Positions 16,998 to 24,020 of a DNA stretch of 64,000 nt are shown piece after piece. Source of the DNA: [Eubacterium] cellulosolvens LD2006 (GTDB lineage: Bacteria; Bacillota; Clostridia; Lachnospirales; Lachnospiraceae); contig NZ_JHXY01000016.1 in NCBI RefSeq assembly GCF_000621585.1, forward strand, positions 29,497 to 93,496, read 5' to 3'. Positions within the stretch are counted from its first letter, which is position 1, and each line of letters begins with the position of its first letter. Under the pieces are notes generated by a model. It saw only the letters and a program-made list of their open reading frames with translations, did not search any database and had not been told where the DNA came from. The translations under genes were made by a program, and so were the position numbers.

Positions 16998-17459
16998 ATG
17001 AGACAGAAACCAGCATTTCCGGTTTTTCTGGATCTTTCAGAGAAAAAAGTAGTGGTGATCGGAGGAGGAAAGCTTGCGCAGAGCCGGGTACTCGGCCTGG
17101 TTGATTTTGCGGGAGCTGTGCAGGTGATCTCGCCCGCGATCACAGAAGAACTGGAAAAACTCGTCCGTGAGGGACGCGTCGGCTGGCTGCGTCAGGAATA
17201 TGAGAGAGACAGGATACTCGACGCCGATCTGGTTCTGGCCTGCACAAATGACGCGAAGGTCAATAACGACGCCTACGTGGCCTGCAAATGCCTGGGCATT
17301 CTGGTGAACAACTGTTCCGACGAAAAAAAGTGCGATTTTTATTTTCCCGAGGTTATGCATAAGGATGATCTTGTCGTTGGTATTTTTGACAAAGAACAGG
17401 ATCGGAATCTGGACAGAGAATTAACGGAAACGATCAAAAAGGCGATTGAGTCGAGATAA
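16998..17459 (+). CDS. Precorrin-2 dehydrogenase / sirohydrochlorin ferrochelatase-like protein
   Basis: This looks like the NAD-dependent N-terminal part of siroheme synthase (CysG-N, Met8, SirC/YlnF type), which oxidises precorrin-2 to sirohydrochlorin. The 153-residue protein starts FPVFLDLSEKKVVVIGGGKLAQSR, a Rossmann nucleotide-binding loop, and has DLVLACTND and NNCSDEKKCDFYFPEV, typical of the family. It is shorter than usual (~200) because the C-terminal helical dimerisation part is reduced. ATG 16998 is preceded by CGGAGGA; an ATG at 16977 is possible. No other tetrapyrrole gene is nearby, so its role here is uncertain. Confidence 0.82.
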   Translation: MRQKPAFPVFLDLSEKKVVVIGGGKLAQSRVLGLVDFAGAVQVISPAITEELEKLVREGRVGWLRQEYERDRILDADLVLACTNDAKVNNDAYVACKCLGILVNNCSDEKKCDFYFPEVMHKDDLVVGIFDKEQDRNLDRELTETIKKAIESR

Positions 17460-17469
17460 CGCTTAGGTA

Positions 17470-17561
17470 ATACCGTATGCTACAAAAAGCGGTTGTGATT
17501 CGCGCAATGACGGAACTCCGTGGAGAAACAGTTTCCTTGCGGTCGTTGGAGCGGACGGTAT
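17470..17561 (+). ncRNA. Candidate structured RNA leader before the HD-domain gene
   Basis: Nested inverted repeats are visible: ATACCGT (17470-17476) with ACGGTAT (17555-17561), CAATGAC (17505-17511) with GTCGTTG (17542-17548), and an inner CTCC-GT-GGAG. It ends 37 nt before the HD-domain gene. No known riboswitch motif is recognised. Confidence 0.35.
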
Positions 17562-17597
17562 AACGGCCGAATACAGACAAGAATGGAGACGGAATAG

Positions 17598-18038
17598 ATG
17601 GACAAGGCAGCGTATCGCAGGATTGCGAAGATTTATGAGAACGACGCGAAAATCCTTCGTATGCGGAATTACATACAGCATGGAAAAATCACCACCTACG
17701 ATCACGTGAAGCGCGTGGCGGAGACCAGCTACATACTTAATCATCGCTTCAATTTCAAGGCGAACGATGAAGAACTCATCAAAGGGGCGTTTCTTCACGA
17801 TTATTTCCTTTACGACTGGCATGAGTGGAGAGGGCCTCTGCATGGATTCTATCATCCGAAGGCTGCTCTTGCGAACGCAGAGCGAGATTTTGAACTGAAT
17901 GATCGAGAGAAAAACATCATTCGCAGTCACATGTGGCCGCTGACTCTTGGAAGTATTCCGAGGTGCAGAGAAGCCTGGATCGTATCGGCGGCAGACAAGA
18001 TCTGCTCTCTGAAAGAGACGCTGATGATGCGAAAGTAA
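17598..18038 (+). CDS. HD-domain phosphohydrolase
   Basis: The 146-residue protein has an HD metal-dependent phosphohydrolase core: YDHVKRVAETSYIL (first His), GAFLHDYFLYDWHEW (His-Asp pair), the RSHMWPLT segment with a further His and the late Asp in SAADKICSLKE. Small HD proteins of this kind hydrolyse nucleotide phosphates, but the substrate cannot be told. It is a single gene behind a possible structured leader and followed by a hairpin terminator. Confidence 0.85.
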   Translation: MDKAAYRRIAKIYENDAKILRMRNYIQHGKITTYDHVKRVAETSYILNHRFNFKANDEELIKGAFLHDYFLYDWHEWRGPLHGFYHPKAALANAERDFELNDREKNIIRSHMWPLTLGSIPRCREAWIVSAADKICSLKETLMMRK

Positions 18039-18043
18039 GAGGG

Positions 18044-18083
18044 CGGCATCCGTATGAAGAGTTCGGGTGCCGTGCTTTCTTTT
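18044..18083 (+). terminator. Terminator after the HD-domain gene
   Basis: A 9-bp stem CGGCATCCG / CGGGTGCCG (18044-18052, 18064-18072, one G-U) is followed by TGCTTTCTTTTA. A second inverted repeat, GAGTGAAA / TTTCACTC (about 18087-18112), follows before the next gene. Confidence 0.6.
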
Positions 18084-18222
18084 AAGAGTGAAACATACGG
18101 TGAGTTTTCACTCGTTCCTTTCTGTAGGAGTTTTCCTGTGGAGCTTTATGGAAACGTCGACCAGGGAAGCAGTCAGATGGGACACGTGACTTTTGGTAAA
18201 AGTATTTGGAGAGAAAACAGGA

Positions 18223-19068
18223 ATGATCGTAGCAAAATATTTTGTGGAATTCATTTTTTACTCGTTTCTCGGCTGGGTCTGGGAATCCGTCTACTGTACC
18301 GCGAAACAGAAACAGTGGCAGGATCGCGGATTTCTGTTCGGACCGATCTGTCCGATCTACGGAAGCAGTGTCGTTGGTCTGATGCTGATTTTCCAGATCC
18401 TCGGGAAATTCGGGATCCACGCGGAGACCGTGCCGACGTGGCTTCTTTTTATCGGCTGCATGATCGGCAGCGCCTTCATGGAATTCTTCACGTCCTGGAT
18501 TCTCGAAAAAAGATTTCACGCGAGATGGTGGGACTACAGCGAGCTTCCGCTGAACATTCAGGGGCGAATCGCGCTGCCGGTGAGCATCGGCTTCGGCCTG
18601 GCGGGCGTTGCGATCATCCGGTATCTGGTTCCGGCAGTCAGCCGTACGCACAACATGATTCCGGAACTTGTTTACGAGGTTCTCGCGATCCTTCTGGCCG
18701 GACTGGCCGGCGCGGATCTGGCGCTCACAGAAGCATCTCTGTCCAGCCTGCTCGTCACGATCGAGGCATACAAGAGCGAGTTCAACGAGAGGGCGGAAAA
18801 AACCTACGAGGCCGTCTCGGATATGCCCGGCACATTGAAGAGCGCGGAGCAGAGACTGAAAAGTTCCGCCTCGGCCTATGTCGGAAAGCTTACGTTTATG
18901 CAGCGGCATATCCTTATGAATATTAAGAGCTTCACGAAGAATCCTCAGGACTCAGGGTTCTTTGCGGGGATCGAACGTCATCCGGGCAAACGTCTGAAGG
19001 ACGCCCTGATGAGTCGCAGAAAGAAAAATGACGATCCTTCGGAGGACGAGACCTGTGGTGAAGACTGA
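18223..19068 (+). CDS. CmpB-type putative ABC transporter permease, membrane protein
   Basis: The 281-residue protein begins with the family signature YFVEFIFYSFLGWVWES, then FLFGPICPIYG, and has about five predicted membrane segments (within residues ~5-180). A soluble helical C-terminal region with a basic end follows. It matches the family annotated putative ABC transporter permease (CmpB, PF06541), whose function is not established. There is no ATP-binding partner beside it. ATG 18223 is chosen with GGAGAG 9 nt upstream; the frame opens at a TTG at 18193. Confidence 0.85.
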   Translation: MIVAKYFVEFIFYSFLGWVWESVYCTAKQKQWQDRGFLFGPICPIYGSSVVGLMLIFQILGKFGIHAETVPTWLLFIGCMIGSAFMEFFTSWILEKRFHARWWDYSELPLNIQGRIALPVSIGFGLAGVAIIRYLVPAVSRTHNMIPELVYEVLAILLAGLAGADLALTEASLSSLLVTIEAYKSEFNERAEKTYEAVSDMPGTLKSAEQRLKSSASAYVGKLTFMQRHILMNIKSFTKNPQDSGFFAGIERHPGKRLKDALMSRRKKNDDPSEDETCGED

Positions 19069-19214
19069 TGGACTGCCGCCGGAAGAGCACGGTGCGTAAG
19101 TGGACATTTTTCTTCATGGGCTCACAATCCTCGGGGAAAACAATATAGTGTTTCGAAAGGGACACTATCAGATAAGATTTCGTTTTCGATACAAAAAGTC
19201 GCGCCTTATATGTG

Positions 19215-19242
19215 TAATAACAGGTGATTCTTCTGTCGATAT
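19215..19242 (+). promoter_or_regulatory. Possible sigma-28 (flagellar) promoter
   Basis: TAAT (19215-19218), 16-bp spacer, GTCGATAT (19235-19242), close to the Firmicutes flagellar consensus TAAA-N15-GCCGATAT. It lies about 90 bp before the flagellin ATG. Confidence 0.4.
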
Positions 19243-19330
19243 TTCTGTAAGACACTTTGAAACCCATCAGCAGCTTCTGTAACAGGGAATGTGAAAGCAT
19301 GCTGCGGATTTTTCGGCAAGGAGATTAGCT

Positions 19331-21097
19331 ATGGTATTACAACATAACCTTCCTGCCACCACGGCGAACAGACATCTGACCGAGAATAGAAATTCTCTGA
19401 ACAAATCCCTTGAGAAGCTCTCATCCGGTTTCAGAATCAATCGTGCGGCAGATGATGCTGCAGGTCTTGCGATCTCAGAGGCGATGCGCTCCAAGATCAA
19501 TGGGCTGACGCAGGCGGAGGACAACGCAAAGGACGGCATTGGACTCATTCAGACGACAGAAGGTGCTTTGACGGAAGTGCATTCCATGCTTCAGAGAGGA
19601 TATCAGCTCTCGGTGCAGGCCGCCAACGGCACATACAATGACAATGCCCGCAAGGACATTGACCTTGAGATTCAGGAGCTCAAGAGCGAGCTGAACCGGA
19701 TCTCCGAGAATACCGATTTCAACGGAATCAAGCTCTTACAGGGAACGAGATATCCGTTTTCCATCGATAAGACTAGTTCCGTCGATCCGGAGACGCTTGA
19801 GAATATCAAGAATGCGATCGGAAACTCCGGTGAAGCGATCTTGAAGACCTTTAGTCATTTGACGGACTTGATTACTTCAAGTAACGCAAATCCTACCGTA
19901 GTAAATGGAGAAATCGCGAAGCTCTCTGAAAACGTACTTGCGCAGGCTGCCGGTTGGGTGCAGAACAGCAAGGGATACATCGATGTCGATGTAGATACAT
20001 CAAAGTTTGGCGATTCAGCAGGAGCCGATACCGCGATTCAGGCGACCATCGCTCATGAAATGATGCATGGTATTATGGGCATCGTTTACAATTCGCTTGT
20101 GGAACAGAATCATATGTCGGGAGTTTCCGAAATGGATACTGATAATATGCCTCTCTGGTTTATTGAGGGAACCGCGCAGGTAGCCGGTGGTATTTTCAAC
20201 GCGGGCTGGAACTCAAATCTTCGTTCAGTGACAAACAGTACAAGTACAGCCGACGTGAAAGCGTTGATGGCAAGCCATCAGGATCCCGCAAATGAGCCCT
20301 ATGGTATGGGTGCTCTTGCTGTAGCTTATATGGGACATAAGGCAAGTGGTGAAACCACTGTAAGTGTTGATAGCGTAGTCAAAGGACTTGACAAAATCTT
20401 TGAACAGATGAAGTCAAAGAACTTTAACGATGCGGTAGAAGCTGCAACTACAAAAACAACCAGTGCAATTTTCGCCGAGTTCACACCCTCTACGATATCC
20501 GATGACGCGGCAAATTTTGTCAAGGCAATTTGTAATGACGCCGGTGGTACCGGCGGTGGAAGCTTTCTGAAGAAAGCAGATGGCTCCGCTTATATCGGGC
20601 TTAATACTAAAGTGACCGATTATGGTTTTACAAGTTCGTATACGCCGGGAAATTTCACCGTTAATTTCGACACCGGCGACGGTGATGGAAGTACGGACGG
20701 CTCAGACGTCATGCTTCAGATCGGAGCGACGAAGAGCGAGGTTCTGAACCTGCACAGAGTGAATATGTCGACCAAGGGTCTCGGCATTACGAACTCGAAT
20801 GTTCTGACACAGGATGCGGCGAAGTCAGCGCTGGAGAGTTTCCAGAACGCCATCGACAGTACTTCGACCGTTCGCGGTTATTACGGAGCGGTTCAGAATC
20901 GTCTGGAGCACACGATCAATAACCTTCAGGTGACATCCGAGAATACAACGGCCGCAGAGTCCCGCATCCGCGATACGGATATGGCAAAAGAGATGGCCAA
21001 GTACACGAAGAGCAACATTCTCATGCAGGCAGCACAGTCGATGCTGGCGCAGGCCAACCAGTCCCCGCAGGGAGTTCTCTCGCTGCTTCAGGGTTAA
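19331..21097 (+). CDS. Flagellin with zinc metalloprotease insert (flagellinolysin)
   Basis: This is a structural subunit of the flagellar filament. The 588-residue protein has standard flagellin ends: the N-terminal D0/D1 domain (residues 1-~140, INRAADDAAGLAISEAMR) and the C-terminal D1/D0 domain (~465-588, ending QSMLAQANQSPQGVLSLLQG). The variable middle is replaced by a protease domain with the zinc site HEMMH (242-246), preceded by TIA, and a third ligand Glu279 in WFIEGTAQ, a gluzincin of the M9-related type. Proteolytically active flagellins of this kind were described in Clostridium haemolyticum as flagellinolysin. All catalytic residues are present. A strong ribosome site (AAGGAG) precedes the ATG. 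No other flagellar gene is in the window. Confidence 0.93.
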   Translation: MVLQHNLPATTANRHLTENRNSLNKSLEKLSSGFRINRAADDAAGLAISEAMRSKINGLTQAEDNAKDGIGLIQTTEGALTEVHSMLQRGYQLSVQAANGTYNDNARKDIDLEIQELKSELNRISENTDFNGIKLLQGTRYPFSIDKTSSVDPETLENIKNAIGNSGEAILKTFSHLTDLITSSNANPTVVNGEIAKLSENVLAQAAGWVQNSKGYIDVDVDTSKFGDSAGADTAIQATIAHEMMHGIMGIVYNSLVEQNHMSGVSEMDTDNMPLWFIEGTAQVAGGIFNAGWNSNLRSVTNSTSTADVKALMASHQDPANEPYGMGALAVAYMGHKASGETTVSVDSVVKGLDKIFEQMKSKNFNDAVEAATTKTTSAIFAEFTPSTISDDAANFVKAICNDAGGTGGGSFLKKADGSAYIGLNTKVTDYGFTSSYTPGNFTVNFDTGDGDGSTDGSDVMLQIGATKSEVLNLHRVNMSTKGLGITNSNVLTQDAAKSALESFQNAIDSTSTVRGYYGAVQNRLEHTINNLQVTSENTTAAESRIRDTDMAKEMAKYTKSNILMQAAQSMLAQANQSPQGVLSLLQG

Positions 21098-21130
21098 GAC
21101 GAGTTTCTTAGGTATGAGGAAGGGGCGTAC

Positions 21131-21175
21131 GGAGCGTTTTGTGTTATAGAAATTCCGAAGGAATTTCCTATAACA
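21131..21175 (-). repeat. Structured intergenic repeat, family 1, copy 2
   Basis: In minus orientation the outer stem is TGTTATA / TATAACA with the inner GGAAATTCC-TTC-GGAATTTC hairpin and the CAAAACGCTCC tail. It lies 33 nt after the flagellin stop. Confidence 0.75.
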
Positions 21176-21209
21176 GAATAAGAACCTGCGATGGAAGATA
21201 AAACGCAAA

Positions 21210-21231
21210 GGACAGGGGCATTCCCCTGTCC
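21210..21231 (+). terminator. Hairpin after flagellin
   Basis: Perfect 9-bp stem GGACAGGGG-CATT-CCCCTGTCC. The T tract that follows is poor (GTTTGCTG). Confidence 0.6.
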
Positions 21232-21341
21232 GTTTGCTGATTATGATTTTGTATCACGCGGCCTTCGTGTTAAAATAGAAACAGGAACAGAAAGACCAAA
21301 AGACATGGATGAACTCGGATGGAAAAGAGGAGGAACGTGAA

Positions 21342-21713
21342 ATGAGCGTACAATATGAAATGCGTTGTAAATCATGTGACAAAATCTGGAATGTAACAAC
21401 AGGGCATGACATGCTGGACGGTTACAAGGACAATGTTCTCAGTCACTTCACCGCTCCGTATCATCAGACCGTAGCAGATCTGATCCGGGATCTTCAGAAT
21501 CCGCCCTATGGTTTTTCGAATGTCATCGGTACCTGTCCGAAGTGCAAAGAGATTTTGACCGTTCCGACGATTCGGACGAAAGACAGTACATTTGTAGCTC
21601 CCTGTCCGATCTGTGACGGCGAGGTAAAGCTTCATGAAGGGAAGCCCGAAGAGGTTGTCTGTCCGATCTGCGGCGGACCTCTGGAAGTGGAGAATGTGAC
21701 GTTCCGGGACTGA
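21342..21713 (+). CDS. Zinc-ribbon protein
   Basis: The 123-residue protein has three zinc-ribbon knuckle pairs: CKSC, CPKC, then CPIC and CPIC, eight Cys in CxxC pairs. It is otherwise unrecognised. The first CxxC lies at residues ~8-11, and a helical stretch ~25-55 separates it from the others. It may bind nucleic acid or act as an adaptor, but nothing shows this directly. ATG 21342 is preceded by GAGGAGG. It is a single gene, closed by a strong terminator. Confidence 0.8.
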   Translation: MSVQYEMRCKSCDKIWNVTTGHDMLDGYKDNVLSHFTAPYHQTVADLIRDLQNPPYGFSNVIGTCPKCKEILTVPTIRTKDSTFVAPCPICDGEVKLHEGKPEEVVCPICGGPLEVENVTFRD

Positions 21714-21738
21714 AACGAATGTTTTTTGAAAGGATTTT

Positions 21739-21780
21739 GCCCTTCGGAGAGAAAAGGCTCTCCTGGAGGGCGTTCTTTTT
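21739..21780 (+). terminator. Rho-independent terminator
   Basis: A long stem GCCCTTCGGAGAG / CTCTCCTGGAGGGC is followed by GTTCTTTTT. Confidence 0.85.
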
Positions 21781-21895
21781 AGCGCTCTTTTGGGGCATAG
21801 ATACGGCATAGATGCGATGCGGATCCGGTTTGTCTATTTTTCGGACTCGTGATATGATAGAGACCAAAGAAAAAACAGATGGACAGGAGATGCGC

Positions 21896-22369
21896 ATGAA
21901 AGTAGAGATTTATACGGACGGCTCCGCCAGAGGAAACCCGGATGGCCCGGGAGGCTACGGGGCCGTTCTTCGTTATATTGACACAAAGGGACAGCTTCAC
22001 GAGAGGGAACTGTCTCAGGGATATAAGAAGACGACGAACAACCGCATGGAGATGATGGCTGCGATTGCCTCGCTGGAGCTGCTCCGCAGACCGTGCGAGG
22101 TGGATCTTCACTCGGATTCTCAGTACCTGGTGAAGGCCTTTAACGATCACTGGATTGATTCGTGGATCCGGAAGGGCTGGAAGAGAGGAAAAAACGAACC
22201 GGTTAAGAACGTCGACCTGTGGAAGCGCCTTCTGAAAGCCATGGAACCCCACAAGGTGAATTACATCTGGGTGAAGGGACATGTGGGCAATGAACTGAAT
22301 GAACGCTGTGATCAGCTGGCCACCACGGCAGCGGACGGCAGTGATTTGATGGATGATCCGGGCGTATAA
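21896..22369 (+). CDS. rnhA: Ribonuclease HI
   Basis: This enzyme degrades the RNA strand of RNA-DNA hybrids. The 157-residue protein shows the type 1 catalytic residues: Asp in YTDGSARGNPDGPGGYG, Glu in NRMEMMAAI, Asp in LHSDSQYLVKA and the last Asp in NERCDQLATTA, plus the substrate handle (WIDSWIRKGWKRGKNEPVKN). ATG 21896 is preceded by AGGAG with 6-nt spacing; another ATG lies six bases earlier. Confidence 0.96.
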   Translation: MKVEIYTDGSARGNPDGPGGYGAVLRYIDTKGQLHERELSQGYKKTTNNRMEMMAAIASLELLRRPCEVDLHSDSQYLVKAFNDHWIDSWIRKGWKRGKNEPVKNVDLWKRLLKAMEPHKVNYIWVKGHVGNELNERCDQLATTAADGSDLMDDPGV

Positions 22370-22383
22370 GCCCGGATTTGTTT

Positions 22384-22426
22384 GGTGTCATAGGAAATTC
22401 CTGTGACACCAAACGCTGAGCGGAAT
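22384..22426 (+). repeat. Structured intergenic repeat, family 1, copy 3 (short)
   Basis: The outer stem is GGTGTCA / TGACACC (22384-22390, 22404-22410), with a collapsed inner part TAGGAAATTCCTG and the tail AAACGCTGAGCGG. It is the shortest complete copy. The remaining AT-rich sequence to 22628 presumably holds the HU promoter. Confidence 0.65.
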
Positions 22427-22628
22427 GCTTCATTGATACGAAACACTTCAACAGGGTGTAAAATATACAAATAATCGGGAAACTATACTATTAAAAATAA
22501 AGAATACTACAAAAAGTAAAAAACAATTGCAAATATTGATACAAAAGACTTTCTTTATTGCCTGATATAGCGTACAATAAACATGTTTTCAATGACAAAG
22601 AAAAAGTTCAAAAGGAGAACGATCGAGT

Positions 22629-22898
22629 ATGAATAAAACAGAGTTTGTTCAGAAAATCGCAGAGAAAACAGGTTCAACCAAGAAGGATGCAGCTGCATTT
22701 GTTGATGCATACGCAGAGGTGATCACTGAGGCTCTCAAGAGCGGTGATAAAGTTGCATTTCCGGGATTTGGTACATATGAAGTAAGAGAAAGAGCTGCTA
22801 GAACAGGACGTAACCCTGCTACAGGTGAGACAATCCAGATCGCGGCTTCCAAGTCACCGGCATTCAAAGCTGGAAAGGCACTCAAGGACGCTATGTAA
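22629..22898 (+). CDS. hup: DNA-binding protein HU
   Basis: A nucleoid histone-like protein of 89 residues that bends and compacts DNA as a dimer. It has the N-terminal helices ([15 protein letters not shown]), [29 protein letters not shown], which forms the beta arm with the conserved RNP, and the C-terminal [13 protein letters not shown]. The ribosome site AAAGGAG precedes the ATG. It is monocistronic, with a hairpin terminator downstream. Confidence 0.97.
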   Translation: MNKTEFVQKIAEKTGSTKKDAAAFVDAYAEVITEALKSGDKVAFPGFGTYEVRERAARTGRNPATGETIQIAASKSPAFKAGKALKDAM

Positions 22899-22951
22899 TC
22901 ATGGCAGCCTAGGTTGCTGTTGACGGAATTTTATAAATTCAGCAACTGCCA

Positions 22952-23010
22952 AAGGTGCTGTCGTACTGTAGGTGTCGTTCGCGCGATACTTCGTATGACA
23001 GCACCTTTCT
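22952..23010 (+). terminator. Terminator of the HU gene
   Basis: Perfect 12-bp stem AAAGGTGCTGTC / GACAGCACCTTT (22952-22963, 22997-23008) with a loop that can pair further (TCGTAC/GTACGA-like). It runs directly into the next family 1 repeat. Confidence 0.7.
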
Positions 23011-23138
23011 TGTCTCATAGGAAATTGTTCCGCATTCACTATGAGACAAAACGCTCCGCTTACATGCGCACTTGCGCGATGAGCAAATGCTTCGCATCCG
23101 CTCACGGTGCGGGAATGTCGCAAGCGATATTTTTTATA
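23011..23138 (+). repeat. Structured intergenic repeat, family 1, copy 4, long tail A
   Basis: The outer stem is TGTCTCATAG / CTATGAGACA, followed by AAAACGCTCCGC. The long tail contains GATGC-like AATGC-TTC-GCATC and a terminal ATGTCGC-AA-GCGATAT hairpin followed by a T run. It fills the HU-Crp gap. Confidence 0.8.
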
Positions 23139-23148
23139 AATTTGGGAA

Positions 23149-23886
23149 ATGACTATGGTAATCAGAGAAAAACACAATGCCTGTGAGGAGTGCGGCTTTT
23201 GCACATCGAGCATTCCGCTTTTGGACGGAATCCCGCAGGCCGAGAGAAGACAGATGCTCAAATCCTCGCCGCATCTCGATATGAGCGAAGGTGATTTCCT
23301 TTTTTACGAGGGTGAGAATGTTAATACGATCTGGATCATCCGGAAGGGAACGGTAAAGCTCACGCGATCGGATATTGACGGACGGGAACAGATCGTCGGC
23401 ATTTTTTCCGACTCGGAGGCGATCTGGGAGGGAATTTTCCTCAAGGAAAGCGTCTACCCGTATTCGGCGGTGTGCATGACGGATGTATCTGTCTGCGCGG
23501 TGAGCATGGAGGATTTCAGCCGTGTGCTCTCGGATCCGAGAACTGCGCGGAGCATCATCACGCTGCTCAGCCAGAAACTTCACGACGCGAACACGAGAAA
23601 TATTCTTCTTGCCACGAAGTCTCCGTCCGCGAAGATCGCGGGAATGCTTGTGTATCACAAGGAGCGAAGCCGCGAGACGCATCTTTCTTTAAAACTGCAG
23701 GATATCGCGGCCAGTCTGAATCTCCGGCCGGAGACTGTCAGCAGAAAGCTTCGTGAATTTGAGAAGAGTGGTTTAATTCTTCGGGCAGGAAAAGGGAAAA
23801 TTGATATCCTCGATTTCGAGGGGCTGCACAGCGTCTACGAGGCGGGAAGAAATGAGCCGGATTCCGGCGGCGAGCAGAATCGGTAG
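23149..23886 (+). CDS. Crp/Fnr family transcriptional regulator
   Basis: The 245-residue protein has a cyclic-nucleotide-binding-like beta barrel (residues ~30-150, MSEGDFLFYEGENVNTIWIIRKGTVKL) and a C-terminal winged helix-turn-helix (~165-235, LQDIAASLNLRPETVSRKLREFEKSGLI). A Cys-rich N-terminus (CEECGFC, near residues 12-18) could hold a metal or iron-sulphur cluster, as in FNR, but the spacing is not that of the classic FNR. The effector is unknown. The ribosome site before ATG 23149 is weak (GGGAA), so the nearby ATG at 23155 is an alternative. Confidence 0.88.
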   Translation: MTMVIREKHNACEECGFCTSSIPLLDGIPQAERRQMLKSSPHLDMSEGDFLFYEGENVNTIWIIRKGTVKLTRSDIDGREQIVGIFSDSEAIWEGIFLKESVYPYSAVCMTDVSVCAVSMEDFSRVLSDPRTARSIITLLSQKLHDANTRNILLATKSPSAKIAGMLVYHKERSRETHLSLKLQDIAASLNLRPETVSRKLREFEKSGLILRAGKGKIDILDFEGLHSVYEAGRNEPDSGGEQNR

Positions 23887-24020
23887 AACGTTACCGGAAT
23901 GTCACAAAGCATTACGAAAGAAGCATGGAAATATCTCTAAAACGCGTTGGATACAGAAGGTGTTTTCCGTAGGAATATCTTCAGATCGAAGCCACAAGAA
24001 CAGATCGGAGGAACAGATAA

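Noticed and set aside
19100..19282. Small 60-codon gene before flagellin
   Set aside because: It has no ribosome site or recognisable features. The stretch more likely holds the flagellin promoter.
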